From CAIZQW01 sp942493055 (GTDB lineage Bacteria; Verrucomicrobiota; Kiritimatiellia; RFP12; UBA1067), in NCBI GenBank assembly GCA_942493055.1, contig OW818680.1, positions 2,356,001-2,420,000 on the forward strand: a DNA stretch of 64,000 nucleotides, in the 5' to 3' direction. Positions within the stretch are counted from its first letter, which is position 1. The number at the start of each line of letters is the position of its first letter. Below are positions 13,980-23,890 of this stretch, one piece after another. The notes under the pieces were generated by a model that did not search any database, was not told the origin of the DNA, and saw only the letters and a program-made list of their open reading frames with translations. A program made the translations under genes and the position numbers.

Positions 13980-16763
13980 ATGAACCAAGAGAGAACAATA
14001 CGTGCAGGCAGACTGTCGCGCCTCGTGTGGGGGCTCGTCGCTCTGCTGGCAACAGGTGTTGCCCAGGCAACCCTTCTGGTACAAGAGAGTTTTGACTACC
14101 CGCTTGTATCGCCCATCAACAGCACACAGACCAACGGCCTCGGCTTCGCGGCTCTGTCGAGCTGGGGAAGCGTGAACGCCAACATCGTCGCCGGCCTCAG
14201 TTACACCGGCTATGCCGCAGCAGGCAGCAATGCCTTCCAAGTCACGGCTAACGGACGGATCCAACGCTCGCTCGCATCGAGCTTTGGCGGCAGCACGCTC
14301 TATGTCAGCATGCTGATCAACAATTACAACGCAAACGACACGCGCTTCGGCGTGGAATTTCGTCCCTCGGAAGGGCCTTGTTTCGGGCATGTGAACAACG
14401 GCTGGGGTATCTTTGCGGGGCAAAACGGGAACTGCGGCATCTCCAACAGCGGCGGATCTTACATGACATGGACAGGGGTCACGGCTCCGGCCGATTCGCT
14501 GACCCATCTGATCATCTTCAAGCTGGATTTTGCAGCTAATGCGATCAAACTCTATGTGGATCCTCTGCCCGCCCTGGGCGAGCCGGCAGCCCCCTCCGCC
14601 ACGCTGGCCACCGGCGGAAACTGGACCATCAATCTGGACAGCGACACGTGGAACGCGATCTCGGTCATGCGCGGGAGCGGCGTCAACGAGACGATTGACG
14701 AGATCTGCATCGGCACGACCTGGGCTGACGTGGCGCCTGTGAATTCCGTTGCGACGACGACCGATGCGTGGTGGACCAATGTGACGGCCAGTGCTGGCGC
14801 TTCGTGGGGCGACGCGAACAACTGGGTCAATACCGCAGGTGCAAACGTGCTGCCAGGCCCTGGCAGCGCCTTTCTGACAATGCCCGGCGCATCGTACGCC
14901 GCGCTCTACGACAGCGTGCAGCCCGCGATATCAAACCTGACCGTAGAAAATGTGGCGCCCTATCGTACCGACCTCATCGTCAGCGACTCGCTGACCCATC
15001 TGGGTGGCGCGGCCATCCGTATAAGGGCAGGGTCCAGCATCACGATTACCAACGGCGGTGTCTGGAACTACTCAGGCGTCAACCGCGTGACAGACAACGG
15101 CGAGTCCATGCTCAGCATCCGCAACGGAGGCGAACTGAACGTCAACGGCGGGCTGATCAACTTCACCAATATTGTGGCTGCTTCGACGTCGTACGGCAAC
15201 TCCATCAATGTGGGCTATCAATCCACCGGCACCCTGCGTGTCGCGTCAGGACGCATCGAGTTTTTGGAACGCGGACCTGCCGCGTTCACCAATGATAACC
15301 GCCAGTTGAGAATTGGCAGTGGTATCGGAGGCGTCGGCTTCATGGAAATCACTGGCGGTGCGGTGATGCTCGCCAAGATGAATGGCGTTGAGACGCTTGA
15401 TGTCGGTTGCGGCGGCGGCGTTCCGATCGGCAGCACCAAGGGGACGGTCATTGTTTCGGGCGGACAGCTTGTCTTTACCAACAATCTCACTTGGAACCTT
15501 CTGCGCGTGGGCCAAAATTATGGCGAAGGTACTTTCATCATTACGAACGGGGGGTATGTCAATCTTCAAGCCAGCGGCAGGGCCTCGCGTGCCCAAGTCG
15601 GGTTGTCCCCCTTCGGCAAAGGGTTGCTGCGGATGACCAGCGGCAGGATGGTGGTGGGCGATGGCCTGACGGTTGGATATAACAACGGTAGCAGTACCGC
15701 TTGGGCGACCGGCGTGGTGGAGGTTGCGGGCGGATTACTTGAATCCGGCGCTGGCTTTGTTGTCGGGTATGCCGAGAATGCGTCCGGAGGCGGTCTTGGT
15801 TTCGGCACCGCGACCATCACCGGCGGCCGGGTGACCGAGGGTTTCTGGGGCACCTTTATCGGCCGGGCCCGGGCAGGTGGCGTCGCCATCGGAAGCATGA
15901 CGATCACGAATGGTCTGCTTGACATCATCGGTTCGGCAGACCCCGAGGCAACGGGAACAGTGGCCGGGAACGGAGCATACTCTGGACTGGCGATTGGCGT
16001 CATCAACCCGAATGAGGCTAATGCGAGTACCCGCGCCCGCGGCGATCTGATTGTTTCCGGCAGCGGTGTCATCACCAACGCAGGCATGATGGTCGTCGGT
16101 GTCAACGGTGCCACCGGCACGGTAATTCAGACTGGCGGCACGATCATTCAAAATCCTACGGGGGGCAACGCTGAAATCAAGTCCCGCAAGCTGGTTGTCC
16201 TCGGTTACAATTTCGGAGCGTCCGGCGTCGTGAGCGGTGGCCTTGGGGCATACGAACTGAGCGGAGGCTCCTACTATACGCCGAACCAGACCTTCGTCGG
16301 CGGCGTGCCGACCAACCGCCTGTCTTACTCCCGCTCTGGCGGCGTCGGACTGCTGAAGGTCACGGGCGGTAGCTTTACAGTAACCAACAACACGCTGATG
16401 GTGGGCGGGTACGGCACGGGAACCGTCATGATCGGCTCCAACGGCGTCTGCTTTGCAAAGGACATCGTGTTCACCAACAACACGCAGTCCACACTGCGCT
16501 GCGAACTGGGCACGGAAGGTCTCGGCACGCTCACGGCCAGCTCGAACCTGGTGATCTGCGCAGGCGCGAAGCTCGAGGTCAACACCACCGCCTATCAGGG
16601 CAAGGCCGTCTGGGTCAAACTGGCCGACTGCGTCACACGCACCGGCAGCTTCGATCCAGCCAACATCACCATCACCGGACAAGGCGAGGTGAAACAGGAC
16701 CGGAACAATGATCAGGATGTCTGGCTCTTTTTCCGGCGCGGAACCATGATCGGAATCCTGTAA
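13980..16763 (+). CDS. Secreted beta-helix passenger protein with C-terminal RRGTMIGIL
   Basis: A 927-residue protein with a strong AGGAG site and a signal peptide (hydrophobic VWGLVALLATGVAQA). Residues ~30-255 form a LamG/concanavalin-like head (ESFDYPLVSPINSTQ...IKLYVDP...IGTTWADV). The rest is a long Gly/Thr/Asn-rich series of irregular beta-strand units (GVWNYSG, GSMTITNGLLDI, SGVITNAG, GSFTVTNNTLMVGG), typical of parallel beta-helix autotransporter-associated passengers. There is no beta-barrel at the C-terminus; it ends VWLFFRRGTMIGIL. Probably an extracellular or outer-surface structural or glycan-binding protein. A close paralogue follows. No catalytic residues are apparent. Confidence 0.82.
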   Translation: MNQERTIRAGRLSRLVWGLVALLATGVAQATLLVQESFDYPLVSPINSTQTNGLGFAALSSWGSVNANIVAGLSYTGYAAAGSNAFQVTANGRIQRSLASSFGGSTLYVSMLINNYNANDTRFGVEFRPSEGPCFGHVNNGWGIFAGQNGNCGISNSGGSYMTWTGVTAPADSLTHLIIFKLDFAANAIKLYVDPLPALGEPAAPSATLATGGNWTINLDSDTWNAISVMRGSGVNETIDEICIGTTWADVAPVNSVATTTDAWWTNVTASAGASWGDANNWVNTAGANVLPGPGSAFLTMPGASYAALYDSVQPAISNLTVENVAPYRTDLIVSDSLTHLGGAAIRIRAGSSITITNGGVWNYSGVNRVTDNGESMLSIRNGGELNVNGGLINFTNIVAASTSYGNSINVGYQSTGTLRVASGRIEFLERGPAAFTNDNRQLRIGSGIGGVGFMEITGGAVMLAKMNGVETLDVGCGGGVPIGSTKGTVIVSGGQLVFTNNLTWNLLRVGQNYGEGTFIITNGGYVNLQASGRASRAQVGLSPFGKGLLRMTSGRMVVGDGLTVGYNNGSSTAWATGVVEVAGGLLESGAGFVVGYAENASGGGLGFGTATITGGRVTEGFWGTFIGRARAGGVAIGSMTITNGLLDIIGSADPEATGTVAGNGAYSGLAIGVINPNEANASTRARGDLIVSGSGVITNAGMMVVGVNGATGTVIQTGGTIIQNPTGGNAEIKSRKLVVLGYNFGASGVVSGGLGAYELSGGSYYTPNQTFVGGVPTNRLSYSRSGGVGLLKVTGGSFTVTNNTLMVGGYGTGTVMIGSNGVCFAKDIVFTNNTQSTLRCELGTEGLGTLTASSNLVICAGAKLEVNTTAYQGKAVWVKLADCVTRTGSFDPANITITGQGEVKQDRNNDQDVWLFFRRGTMIGIL

Positions 16764-16769
16764 GGCGTT

Positions 16770-16808
16770 TGGACGGCGGAGCGCGGGCAACCGCGCCCCG
16801 CCCGTCCA
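16770..16808. terminator. GC-rich hairpin with GCAA loop downstream of passenger gene
   Basis: TGGACGGCGGAGCGCGG and CCGCGCCCCGCCCGTCCA pair with one mismatch and one bulge around the GNRA-type loop GCAA, seven bases after the stop codon. No U-tract follows, so it may act as a processing/3'-protection hairpin or Rho-independent stop of atypical type. A related hairpin follows the 31016-33031 gene. Confidence 0.55.
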
Positions 16809-16861
16809 GCCCAAGCGTCAACACGAGTCAGAAATAGGAACAAAGAATCGGAGAGCGTTTC

Positions 16862-19603
16862 ATGAACAGAGAAAATAGCGTGAATGTATGCAGCTCGGCG
16901 TGCCTTATTTGGGGTCTCGTCGCTCTGCTAACGAGCAGTGTGGCGCAGGCCACGCTGCTGGTACAGGAAGGGTTTGACTACCCGCTTGCATCACCCATCA
17001 ACAGCACACAGACCAATGGCATCGGCTTCGCGGCTCTGTCGAGTTGGGGGAGCGTCAATGCCAATATAGTTGCCGGCCTCAAATTTGCTGGCCTTTCCAC
17101 AGCAGGCAATAATGCTTTTCAGGTCACGTCAAGCACCCGGATTGAGCGCGCCCTCGCGTCGAGTTTTGGCGGCAGCACCTTCTACATCAGCATGCTGATC
17201 AACACCTACGGGGTGAACGACCCGCGCTTTGGCGTTGAACTGCGCAACGGAAATGGACCTTGCCTCGGGCGCGTGAACAACGGCTGGGGTTTCTTCGGTG
17301 GGACGAGCGGCTTGGGTGGCATCTCCAACACCAACGGGTCTTACCAGACGTGGGTGGGCGTCACGGCTGCCGCCGATTCACTCACCCATCTGATCATCTT
17401 CAAGTTCGATTACGAGGCCCAGGCGATCAAGCTCTATGTGGATCCTCTGTCGGCCTTGGGAGAGCAGACTCCTTCCGCCACGCTGGTCACCGGCGGAGCC
17501 TGGACTATAGCGCTGAACAGCCAACTGTGGACTGCGATCACGGCATTTCGCGGCGCCGGCGGCACTCCTTATGAGACCCTTGATGAAATTCGTATCGGCA
17601 CGACGTGGGCCGACGTGGCCCCCGCAGATCCCGTCGCGACGACGACGGATTCGTGGTGGACCAATGTGGTAACAGGTGCCGGCGCCTCGTGGGGTGACTC
17701 GAACAACTGGGTCAACACCGCAGGGGCGAATGTGTTACCGGGGCCGGGCAGTGCCAATTTCACGATAGCAGGCTCATCGTACACCGCACTCTATGATAGC
17801 GTGCAGCCTTCAATCTCGAACCTGATTATACAGAACACGGCACCTTACCGCAGCGATCTGATTGTCAGCGCACCGCTGACCAGCCTGGGCGGCGCAGCCA
17901 TCCGGCTGCTGTCGGGATCCAGTATGACGATCACCAATGGTGGCGTCTGGGACTACGTGGGCGCCAATGGCGCAACCGATAAAAACGAGTCCATGTTGAG
18001 CATCCGAAACAGTGGCGAACTGAATGTGGCCGGAGGCGTGATCGCGTTCACGAACATGCCGTTGGCCTCGACCTCCTACGGCAACTCCATCAATGTGGGC
18101 TACATGTCCACCGGCACCCTGAATGTCACGGACGGGCGGCTGGACTACTATGAGACCTTTCCGCGCGCCGCGACCAACGAGAACCGGACCCTGTGGATCG
18201 GCTACGGCGCGGGCGGCAACGGCACGCTGGATATCAGCGGCGGGACGGTAATCCTCGGAAAGCTGAATGGAAGCATTGACAATGAACCGATCCGTATCGG
18301 TTCGGGCAGCGGCACCCGGGGCACGGTCATCGTCTCGGGCGGAAAACTTGTGTGCACGAACTCGAGCACCTTCACTGTCGGCGTGAATAACGGCTATGGC
18401 GTGATGGTTGTGACGAATGCCGGTTATGTAAGTCTGGGGAGCGCGGGGCGTTCCTATGTTGGCAAGACCCCGTCCGGTTACGGCATGCTGCGGGTTGCCG
18501 GCGGCACTTACTATGTGGGCGATGGGATGACGGTTGGGTACAACGCCGGTTATAGCAGCGCTGTTGCCTCAACCGGCGTGCTGGAGGTCACGGGGGGGAC
18601 GTTGAACGCGGGGGCCGGTTTCAATATGGGTGTGAGCCAGCAGGGCACGACGGTTGCTAATGGATACGTCAACATTTACGGCGGTCAGGTCGTCGAGGGC
18701 TACTGGGGTGTCTTCGTCGGCAGATGCCGCTCGCTGGGGGTCGGAGGTACGGGCAGAGGGCATCTGATGATCACGAACGGCCTGCTGAACATCACCGGCA
18801 CCGCCTTCACCGGCACAGGCGGAAACAACGACCACTCCGGGTTGGCGATTGGCGATATCTACGACGCAGACAACAGCGCGAACGGCAGCGCCTGGGGTTA
18901 TGCGACGGTTTCCGGCAGCGGCATCATCACCAACGTCGGCGTGTTGGTCATCGGCGTCAACGGTGGCACCGGTACGCTCATGCAGACCGGCGGCAAGATC
19001 GTGCATAACGCCAGTGGCGACAGCCGGCGTTTTACTATCCTGGGGTACGGAACCGGGGCAACCACCTACTATGGCGGCGGCAACGGGACCTACGAGATGT
19101 ACGGCGGCACCTATTACACGCCAAACAATGTCTACGTCGGCGGTGTGCCGACGAACGTCCAGTCCTACTCCCGTTCGGGCGGCGTCGGCTTTTTGAAGGT
19201 AGCGGGCGGCAGCTTCACGGTCACCAACAACACATTGATGGTGGGCGGCAATGGAACAGGCACGCTGACGCTCGGCTCCAACGGCGTCTGTTTCGCGAGA
19301 ACGATCATATTCACCAACAACACGCAGTCCACGCTGCGCTGCGAACTCGGCGCGGAAGGCCTCGGCACGCTCACGGCCAGCTCCAATCTGGTGATCTGCG
19401 CGGGCGCGAAGCTCGAGGTCAACACCACCGCCTATCAGGGCAAGGCTGTCTGGGTCAAACTTGCCGACTGCGTCACACGCACCGGCAGCTTCGATCCCGC
19501 GAATATCACCATCACGGGGCTAGGCGAAGTGAAGCAGGACCGGAACAACGATCAGGATGTCTGGCTCTTTTTCCGGCGCGGAACCATGATTGGAATTCTG
19601 TAA
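16862..19603 (+). CDS. Secreted beta-helix passenger protein, paralogue, ends RRGTMIGIL
   Basis: A 913-residue paralogue of the preceding gene, same order of parts: signal peptide (ending LTSSVAQA), LamG-like head (residues ~30-260), beta-helix-like passenger, and the terminal VWLFFRRGTMIGIL. The head and the last ~140 residues are close to identical to the neighbour, while the middle is more divergent, with blocks (YYETFPRAATNENR, GIITNVGVLVIGVNGG) closer to the later family members. GGAGAG precedes the ATG. This is a tandem duplication with unequal divergence. Role as for the neighbour. Confidence 0.82.
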   Translation: MNRENSVNVCSSACLIWGLVALLTSSVAQATLLVQEGFDYPLASPINSTQTNGIGFAALSSWGSVNANIVAGLKFAGLSTAGNNAFQVTSSTRIERALASSFGGSTFYISMLINTYGVNDPRFGVELRNGNGPCLGRVNNGWGFFGGTSGLGGISNTNGSYQTWVGVTAAADSLTHLIIFKFDYEAQAIKLYVDPLSALGEQTPSATLVTGGAWTIALNSQLWTAITAFRGAGGTPYETLDEIRIGTTWADVAPADPVATTTDSWWTNVVTGAGASWGDSNNWVNTAGANVLPGPGSANFTIAGSSYTALYDSVQPSISNLIIQNTAPYRSDLIVSAPLTSLGGAAIRLLSGSSMTITNGGVWDYVGANGATDKNESMLSIRNSGELNVAGGVIAFTNMPLASTSYGNSINVGYMSTGTLNVTDGRLDYYETFPRAATNENRTLWIGYGAGGNGTLDISGGTVILGKLNGSIDNEPIRIGSGSGTRGTVIVSGGKLVCTNSSTFTVGVNNGYGVMVVTNAGYVSLGSAGRSYVGKTPSGYGMLRVAGGTYYVGDGMTVGYNAGYSSAVASTGVLEVTGGTLNAGAGFNMGVSQQGTTVANGYVNIYGGQVVEGYWGVFVGRCRSLGVGGTGRGHLMITNGLLNITGTAFTGTGGNNDHSGLAIGDIYDADNSANGSAWGYATVSGSGIITNVGVLVIGVNGGTGTLMQTGGKIVHNASGDSRRFTILGYGTGATTYYGGGNGTYEMYGGTYYTPNNVYVGGVPTNVQSYSRSGGVGFLKVAGGSFTVTNNTLMVGGNGTGTLTLGSNGVCFARTIIFTNNTQSTLRCELGAEGLGTLTASSNLVICAGAKLEVNTTAYQGKAVWVKLADCVTRTGSFDPANITITGLGEVKQDRNNDQDVWLFFRRGTMIGIL

Positions 19604-19628
19604 GCACGAGTCAGCAGGAAAATACAGA

Positions 19629-21497
19629 ATGAAAACAATGACGAATAAATATGTGGTTGCGGCGCTTGCCGCCGCAACCTTCGGGCTGTTTTTTAACGTC
19701 CAGGCGCAATCCGTCTGGACCAATGGCGCTGGAAACTGGTCTTCAAATGGAAACCCCGGCTGGAATGGCACCGGCGTGCCGAATGCGACAGATGCAGTCG
19801 CAGACTCCTCGGCCGCCACCGGCAACATCACCGTGAACGGCAGTTACACGCTTGGCACACTGGCCCATAAGGTGTCGAATGCCGGCTGGGGATTCCTCAC
19901 TGGCGGCACGGCGACCAAGTTGATCTTCGACGTCAGCTCCGGAAAAGCACTGATCGACGGCCCCGTCATTCCCCGGTACGGCTCGATGACGTGGAGCGCG
20001 AACCTGCAGTTGGATGATGATCTGGAGATTCGAACCACGATCACCAACCTGTTGAACAATTACGAGGCTGCCAATTTCAACTTGAACGGCGTCATCTCCG
20101 GAGCGGGGGGGATTTCGTTATCCAACGCCGTTATCGGCGCTTCAGTACCCGGTTCCAACGTGAGGCTGGTCTTGTCCAACACCAATTCATTCACGGGCGG
20201 CATCAAGGTCTATCCCGCCACAGCCGTGATCCTCACAAGCACGAACGCGGCCGGCTCGGGAACCGTCGACTTCAGCACGATCTCGGCGACTGCCTACTCT
20301 GATTTCTCGTTTCTGCAGTTCACCACCAAGTCGCAGACCCATGACAATGCGATTGTCGTCAAAAAGCCCGGCGGCGGATCACAGGCCTGTTGGTTCATTA
20401 CTTCCCCAAGCTTGACCGACAACATCACCGTCACGCTCAATGGCTCGATCACCAACGTGACGGACGGGTATGCGGCGCGCATGCGATTCGGCAACGGGCC
20501 GGGCACACTGGTGCTGGGAGGCGACAACAGCGGCTGGTCCGGGGAACTGTATTTCGACAGTTGGGACGGCGGTAGCGGCGGCACGCTGATCGTCAACCAC
20601 CTTCAGGCGTTGCCCACCTCGGTACGCTTCGACTGCAACAACGCAAACAAACTCGACAAGCCCGCGCGCGTCGCCATCCTTTTCAACGTGGCCGGAACAT
20701 TCTCGGAACAGCTCCGGTTCAGCGGCTTCGCCGACGGTGCGACGACCAACTGGCCGACGCTGGGCACGACAGCCTCGCTGGTTGGCACGGTCAAGCTCAT
20801 TAATGCCAATGCCATCTATTTCCGCACGCTGTCGCAGCCGCTCTCGCTCGATGTCGGTCATGCGGATGCCACGCTCGAACTCGTCTCCAGCCTGACCGAC
20901 TTCTATAGCGGCAAACCCGAGACGTACGGCCCTGTTATAAAGAAGGGTTCCGGCACGGCCATCCTGGCCGGACCGAACAACACCTGGGGAGGCCCCACGA
21001 CCGTCAGCAACGGCACATTGCTGGTCAATAGCAGCGTCGGCTGGGGCGCAGGCACCAATTCGCTGACCGTGTTGTCCGGTGCCACGCTGGGCGGCACAGG
21101 TGTCGTACGTACGGCCATGTCCACGATCCAGACGAGCGGTACGCTCGCGCCTGGACTGGGGTCGGACGCAATCGGCTTGCTCACGCTGACCAACCTGACG
21201 CTGGAAGCCAACGCCAACTACCGCTGCAACACCGACACCGCGAGCAGTGACCTTGTGCGTGTCATGAACAACGCCACGCTGGCCTCCGCTATGACAGTCA
21301 CAGTCACCCGGGCCGACAGCACCATTATGCGTGGCGCTAGGACGATTCTTGAGGTGGTGAACGGCACACTATCGGGCAACCCTGCCAGCTGGACGGTGAT
21401 TGCGCCTACGCGCGGATACTATATGGAACTCGCGCCAGGAGGCAAAGCTGTGCTACTGAAGGGACCACGGCAAGGCACCCTCATTGGAATTTTTTAA
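19629..21497 (+). CDS. Secreted autotransporter-associated beta-strand protein, ends RQGTLIGIF
   Basis: A 622-residue protein starting MKTMTNKYVVAALAAATFG, with AGGA upstream; the frame is open further 5' but that part overlaps the previous gene. Signal peptide ends near FNVQAQ. The passenger is of a different type from its neighbours: Asn/Thr-rich with classical repeat text such as GSGTAILAGPNNTWGG-x-TTVSNGTLLVNS (residues ~440-470) followed by the GATLGGTGVV and LAPGLGSDAIG segments of autotransporter-associated beta-strand (TIGR02601-like) proteins. No barrel domain. Despite the different body, its last residues (RQGTLIGIF) match the motif of the neighbouring genes, which is why that motif is treated as a signal. 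Confidence 0.8.
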   Translation: MKTMTNKYVVAALAAATFGLFFNVQAQSVWTNGAGNWSSNGNPGWNGTGVPNATDAVADSSAATGNITVNGSYTLGTLAHKVSNAGWGFLTGGTATKLIFDVSSGKALIDGPVIPRYGSMTWSANLQLDDDLEIRTTITNLLNNYEAANFNLNGVISGAGGISLSNAVIGASVPGSNVRLVLSNTNSFTGGIKVYPATAVILTSTNAAGSGTVDFSTISATAYSDFSFLQFTTKSQTHDNAIVVKKPGGGSQACWFITSPSLTDNITVTLNGSITNVTDGYAARMRFGNGPGTLVLGGDNSGWSGELYFDSWDGGSGGTLIVNHLQALPTSVRFDCNNANKLDKPARVAILFNVAGTFSEQLRFSGFADGATTNWPTLGTTASLVGTVKLINANAIYFRTLSQPLSLDVGHADATLELVSSLTDFYSGKPETYGPVIKKGSGTAILAGPNNTWGGPTTVSNGTLLVNSSVGWGAGTNSLTVLSGATLGGTGVVRTAMSTIQTSGTLAPGLGSDAIGLLTLTNLTLEANANYRCNTDTASSDLVRVMNNATLASAMTVTVTRADSTIMRGARTILEVVNGTLSGNPASWTVIAPTRGYYMELAPGGKAVLLKGPRQGTLIGIF

Positions 21498-21633
21498 ACC
21501 GCTCAGAGATCGAGGGCTCTCAGCATACACCTCGGCTACCTCCTGTATGGAGACGTTTCCGACACAGGTGTTTTGCTGGAGCCTCGCCTGACACAGAACC
21601 TGTTTACAGTTACACACAACACGGATATTATAC

Positions 21634-23775
21634 ATGAAACGAATTTATTTTGTGACCCTCTCCTTCGCTCTGTTGCTAACGGCTGACACCGTCTGGGCAT
21701 TGCAAATCCAGACACTCGACCTCAAACGTCACCACCGTTTTTATGAAGGCACGGACAAGTCCTTTGTCGGCGACCCGTATGACTGGTCGGGCGTCGCCCG
21801 CACGTGGGATGTCGGCAAGTGGGGTGCCATGATCTCGCCCAGTTACTTCATCAGCGCCAACCATTTCCATCCGGCCAACGGGGAGACCTTCCGCTTCTAT
21901 CACGGGAACAGCACGAACACCACGTATGAGGAGCGCGTTGTGCTCTCCGGCCAACGCATCGCCGACAGCGACATCTGGCTCGGCAAGCTGAGCGCTCCGG
22001 TTTCCAGTGCAGTGGCGAAGTATCCAGTTCTACAGTTGCCGTCAGAAGGCGATTATTACGGCAAAAAAATTCATTTTTGCGGTCGCCCCACCGACAACAA
22101 CCAGGCGACCAACTCCCAAGCCCGTATTCACATGGGACTCAGCAGGCTCGTCAATACACTGACCCTGGGCGGACTGGGCAGGCAGTACTATTGGTATCGC
22201 ACGGATCTTCCCTTCGGCGGGGACACGGCCTTGCAGGCCGAAGGAGGGGACTCCGGCGGCAGTAGCTTCATCGTATTCAATGGCATACCCACGCTTCTCG
22301 GAACGCATTATTCCTATTATTATTCCACCTTCATCCCCTACTACATCAGCGATATCAATAACGCGATGAGCGCGAGCGGCGAACAAGTCACGGTGATCGA
22401 CCTCAACACGACACCAGCACTTCCTATAAATTTCACGGCCGACTTTGTCGGCGGCGGCACGGCCCTGCAGTGGACGGACATCGCCGACACGGAGACCGGC
22501 TACCAGCTTGAGCGGCGCACGACAGGAGGAACCTTCGCACCCTTGCAGACGCTGGCGGCCAACGCCGTCAGCTTCACAGACAGCAGCGCCGTTCCAAGCA
22601 TCAGCTACGAGTATCGTCTGCGCGCATTCAACGCCTCCGGCAACTCTGAATGGGTCACGGCCTACCTCGCACGGCAGGAACACGCACTGCCCTACAGCGA
22701 ATCCTTTGAGAGCTTCAGTCCCAACACGCTGCTACCCGGCTTCGAAGGCTGGTCCTCGGAGGATCCCGGCGCGGCGCGGGTCTCCACCAACGCTTCCCTG
22801 CTGGCCGCGCTGCACGCTTATGCGCAGCCGATCGGTTATCCGCTGCGCGCCGAATTGCACACGCAGATAGCTGCCATCGAGGGGGCTGTCACCAACCGGA
22901 TCTCGGCCACGTCGGGCACGCCGGTCTGGTGTGACATGATGGCCGAACTGACGCGGACGGACGGACCTTTGCCGACCCCGCCAGCGGAGTTGCAATGCGC
23001 AATAATATTGGACAGCGAGGGCCGCCTCAATGTCTGGCACCGCGATGTGACAGGAGCGATTAACCGTTGGACCACGCTTGCGTGGCAGACGGCTCAGCCC
23101 TCGCAGTGGGTGCGCGTGACACTGCATCTGGACTATGCCACAATCGATGCGACACACAATGCCTGTTACTTCCAGCTCTTCATCGATGGTGTTGCACAAA
23201 GCAACGCGCTAGCCTATACCGCGAATAACGGCTCCGGCGTGTCAGGCGGCACGTGGTTCGCCATGTCGGCTGCCAGCGCACCCTCCGGCATGAGCTCGCT
23301 CTTCTTCGACGGCGTGGGCACGCTGGACGATCTCGTCGTGGACACCGCACGCCCCTTGATCGGCATGGGTCCGAAAGGCACGCCCGAGTGGTGGCTGGCT
23401 GACAACGGGCTGACCAACGCGCTCAGCTTGGCAGCGAACGAACTGGCGGACGGCGACAGCGACGGCTTCCTGAACTGGAAGGAGTATGTGGCAGGCACAA
23501 GCCCCACCAACGATACGAGCCTGTTGCGCTTCATCAACATGCCCGTCGAAGCAAACGGCCGCTTCGGCTTGATGATTCAGACAATGCCGGGACGGCGTTA
23601 TACGCTCGAGGGTTCATCCACCTTGGAACCGGATAGCTGGGTGGCAGTTGCGTTCGCCCTCACCTCAGAAGGCACACCTTCGCAGCAAACCATCACAGCG
23701 ACAGAGGAAACCCTGACGTTCTATGTCGAAGCTGACGGACCGTTACACTTCTTCCGGGTGCAGGCGTTGCCGTGA
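21634..23775 (+). CDS. Secreted trypsin-like serine protease with FN3 and shared C-terminal module
   Basis: A 713-residue protein with a signal peptide (cleaved near TVWA). Residues ~25-250 are a chymotrypsin-fold protease with a readable triad: His77 in I-S-A-N-H, Asp113 in S-D-I-W-L, and Ser207 in E-G-G-D-S-G-G-S. An FN3 domain follows (~265-345, ALQWTDIADTETGYQLERR). The last ~363 residues are the module shared with four other long genes: a beta-sandwich (LPYSESFESFSP...), an EF-hand-like loop D-G-D-S-D-G-F-L-N-W-K-E-Y, and a small beta domain ending FFRVQALP. It may process secreted neighbours or degrade external protein. A truncated copy is at 33118-34020. Confidence 0.85.
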   Translation: MKRIYFVTLSFALLLTADTVWALQIQTLDLKRHHRFYEGTDKSFVGDPYDWSGVARTWDVGKWGAMISPSYFISANHFHPANGETFRFYHGNSTNTTYEERVVLSGQRIADSDIWLGKLSAPVSSAVAKYPVLQLPSEGDYYGKKIHFCGRPTDNNQATNSQARIHMGLSRLVNTLTLGGLGRQYYWYRTDLPFGGDTALQAEGGDSGGSSFIVFNGIPTLLGTHYSYYYSTFIPYYISDINNAMSASGEQVTVIDLNTTPALPINFTADFVGGGTALQWTDIADTETGYQLERRTTGGTFAPLQTLAANAVSFTDSSAVPSISYEYRLRAFNASGNSEWVTAYLARQEHALPYSESFESFSPNTLLPGFEGWSSEDPGAARVSTNASLLAALHAYAQPIGYPLRAELHTQIAAIEGAVTNRISATSGTPVWCDMMAELTRTDGPLPTPPAELQCAIILDSEGRLNVWHRDVTGAINRWTTLAWQTAQPSQWVRVTLHLDYATIDATHNACYFQLFIDGVAQSNALAYTANNGSGVSGGTWFAMSAASAPSGMSSLFFDGVGTLDDLVVDTARPLIGMGPKGTPEWWLADNGLTNALSLAANELADGDSDGFLNWKEYVAGTSPTNDTSLLRFINMPVEANGRFGLMIQTMPGRRYTLEGSSTLEPDSWVAVAFALTSEGTPSQQTITATEETLTFYVEADGPLHFFRVQALP
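22681..23772 (+). repeat. Shared C-terminal module, copy 1
   Basis: Encodes the ~363-residue module beginning HALPYSESFESFSP, with the conserved blocks VWCDMM, LNVWHRD, GTPEWWLAD, DGFLNWKEY and GRRYTLEGSS, ending HFFRVQALP. Copies 2-5 lie at 29806-30898, 41533-42633, 48142-49233 and 62303-63388. The copy 1 EF-hand loop reads DGDSDG where the others read DDDRDG. Confidence 0.85.
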
Positions 23776-23890
23776 TTGTCGCTCAGGCTCTGATGGTCTC
23801 ACAGGTCTGCTCACATGGGCAGGCTCAATGCGTTGATGTCTTGTTGTGTTATTCTCGTACGTTTTCAGATCTGGAGAAATAGTTGTTACT

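Noticed and set aside
18569..19428. Highly repetitive passenger DNA considered as a CRISPR array
   Set aside because: The repetition is at the level of irregular beta-strand units in one open frame, with no constant repeat/spacer lengths.
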